From: JACJWR01 sp963752505
GTDB lineage: Bacteria; Actinomycetota; Actinomycetes; S36-B12; UBA10799
DNA: 64,000 nt
Direction: 5' to 3'
Assembly: GCA_963752505.1 (NCBI GenBank)
Contig: CAVVYM010000002.1
Span: 124,001-188,000 of the forward strand
The notes beneath the pieces were generated by a model. That model did not search any database. It was given only the letters and a program-made list of their open reading frames with translations, and was not told the DNA's origin. Shown in pieces: positions 63,859 through 64,000 of the stretch. The first letter of the stretch is position 1. Each line of letters starts with the position of its first letter. A program made the translations under genes and the position numbers.

Positions 63859-64000
63859 CGGCGCGATACCCCACGCCACGCACGGTGAGCACCAGCGATG
63901 GCGACTCCGGGTCCGGCTCCACTTTCGAACGCAACCGCTGGACGTGCACGTTCACCAGGCGCGTGTCGGTCGTATGTTGGTAGCCCCACACCTCGGTGAG
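63851..64000 (-). CDS. mtrA: Response regulator MtrA, C-terminal part
   Basis: The gene runs off the right edge; the visible 49 codons are the end of an OmpR-type winged helix: LTEVWGYQHTTDTRLVNVHV, then QRLRSKVEPDPESPSLVLTV and RGVGYRAGG before TAA at 63851-63853. This is closely MtrA-like (DTRLVNVHVQRLR and VLTVRGVGYKAG are hallmark segments). MtrA controls cell-wall and division genes in actinobacteria. The kinase start overlaps its stop. Confidence 0.88.
   Translation of the reverse strand, partial: LTEVWGYQHTTDTRLVNVHVQRLRSKVEPDPESPSLVLTVRGVGYRAGG

Overview
The window is about 65% GC chromosomal DNA from an actinobacterium (Actinomycetota). Supporting evidence: the block prfB-ftsE-ftsX-M23 peptidase-smpB; the block Rv3235 homologue-secA-long hpf-comF-mtrB-like-mtrA, which follows the mycobacterial order; a SigK/RskA pair; a 1638-residue NAD-dependent glutamate dehydrogenase; a WS/DGAT acyltransferase; and a tmRNA tag reading ADNKRTDFALAA. 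The genus cannot be fixed from the sequence alone. Many genes appear to lack a 5' leader, with a TANNNT box 6-7 bases before the start codon.

Layout. 1-8 kb: 3' end of a secreted cellulase with a Pro-Thr linker and CBM2; an orphan lasso-peptide-type pair (B2 peptidase plus macrolactam cyclase) with no visible precursor; a phosphoribosyltransferase-hydrolase fusion; purT; and an XRE-cupin/EamA exporter pair. 8-12.2 kb: a TetR-ABC exporter operon with a readable promoter and operator, then a membrane protein. 12.3-14.3 kb: a patch of gene remnants (unidentified 3' fragment, VOC tail, IS3-type transposase) and a long hairpin. 14.3-20.9 kb: a sodium symporter with its small MetS-like subunit, several small genes, two more eroded genes and a ROK glucokinase. 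20.9-25.2 kb: a thioredoxin lipoprotein-CcdA-SigK-RskA operon and a serine hydrolase lipoprotein. 25.2-30.6 kb: MFS transporter, tmRNA gene, GlsB-type protein, APC permease, and a frameshifted serine-hydrolase homologue lacking its catalytic residues. 31-37.4 kb: thiolase, a GAP-family membrane protein, and a divergent arginine deiminase cluster (arcA-arcB against an arcD-like YfcC transporter) whose reading frames are broken by many single-base indels.

37.5-64 kb is mostly conserved core: a four-PAS/GGDEF/EAL protein, smpB, an FtsEX system with its coiled-coil peptidase, prfB, the giant GDH, pruA, patatin, WS/DGAT, secA, an atypical LuxR regulator convergent with a GNAT gene, long HPF, ComF, and a kinase directly overlapping the mtrA end. 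That kinase has lost the whole MtrB sensor/membrane part, and lpqB is absent.

How the genes work together. Arginine deiminase, ornithine carbamoyltransferase, PruA and GDH point to amino-acid catabolism feeding glutamate and 2-oxoglutarate. tmRNA, SmpB and the hibernation factor form a ribosome rescue/dormancy set, with RF2 nearby. FtsEX with its M23 hydrolase handles septal peptidoglycan cleavage. Thioredoxin-CcdA with SigK-RskA looks like a redox-linked extracytoplasmic response unit.
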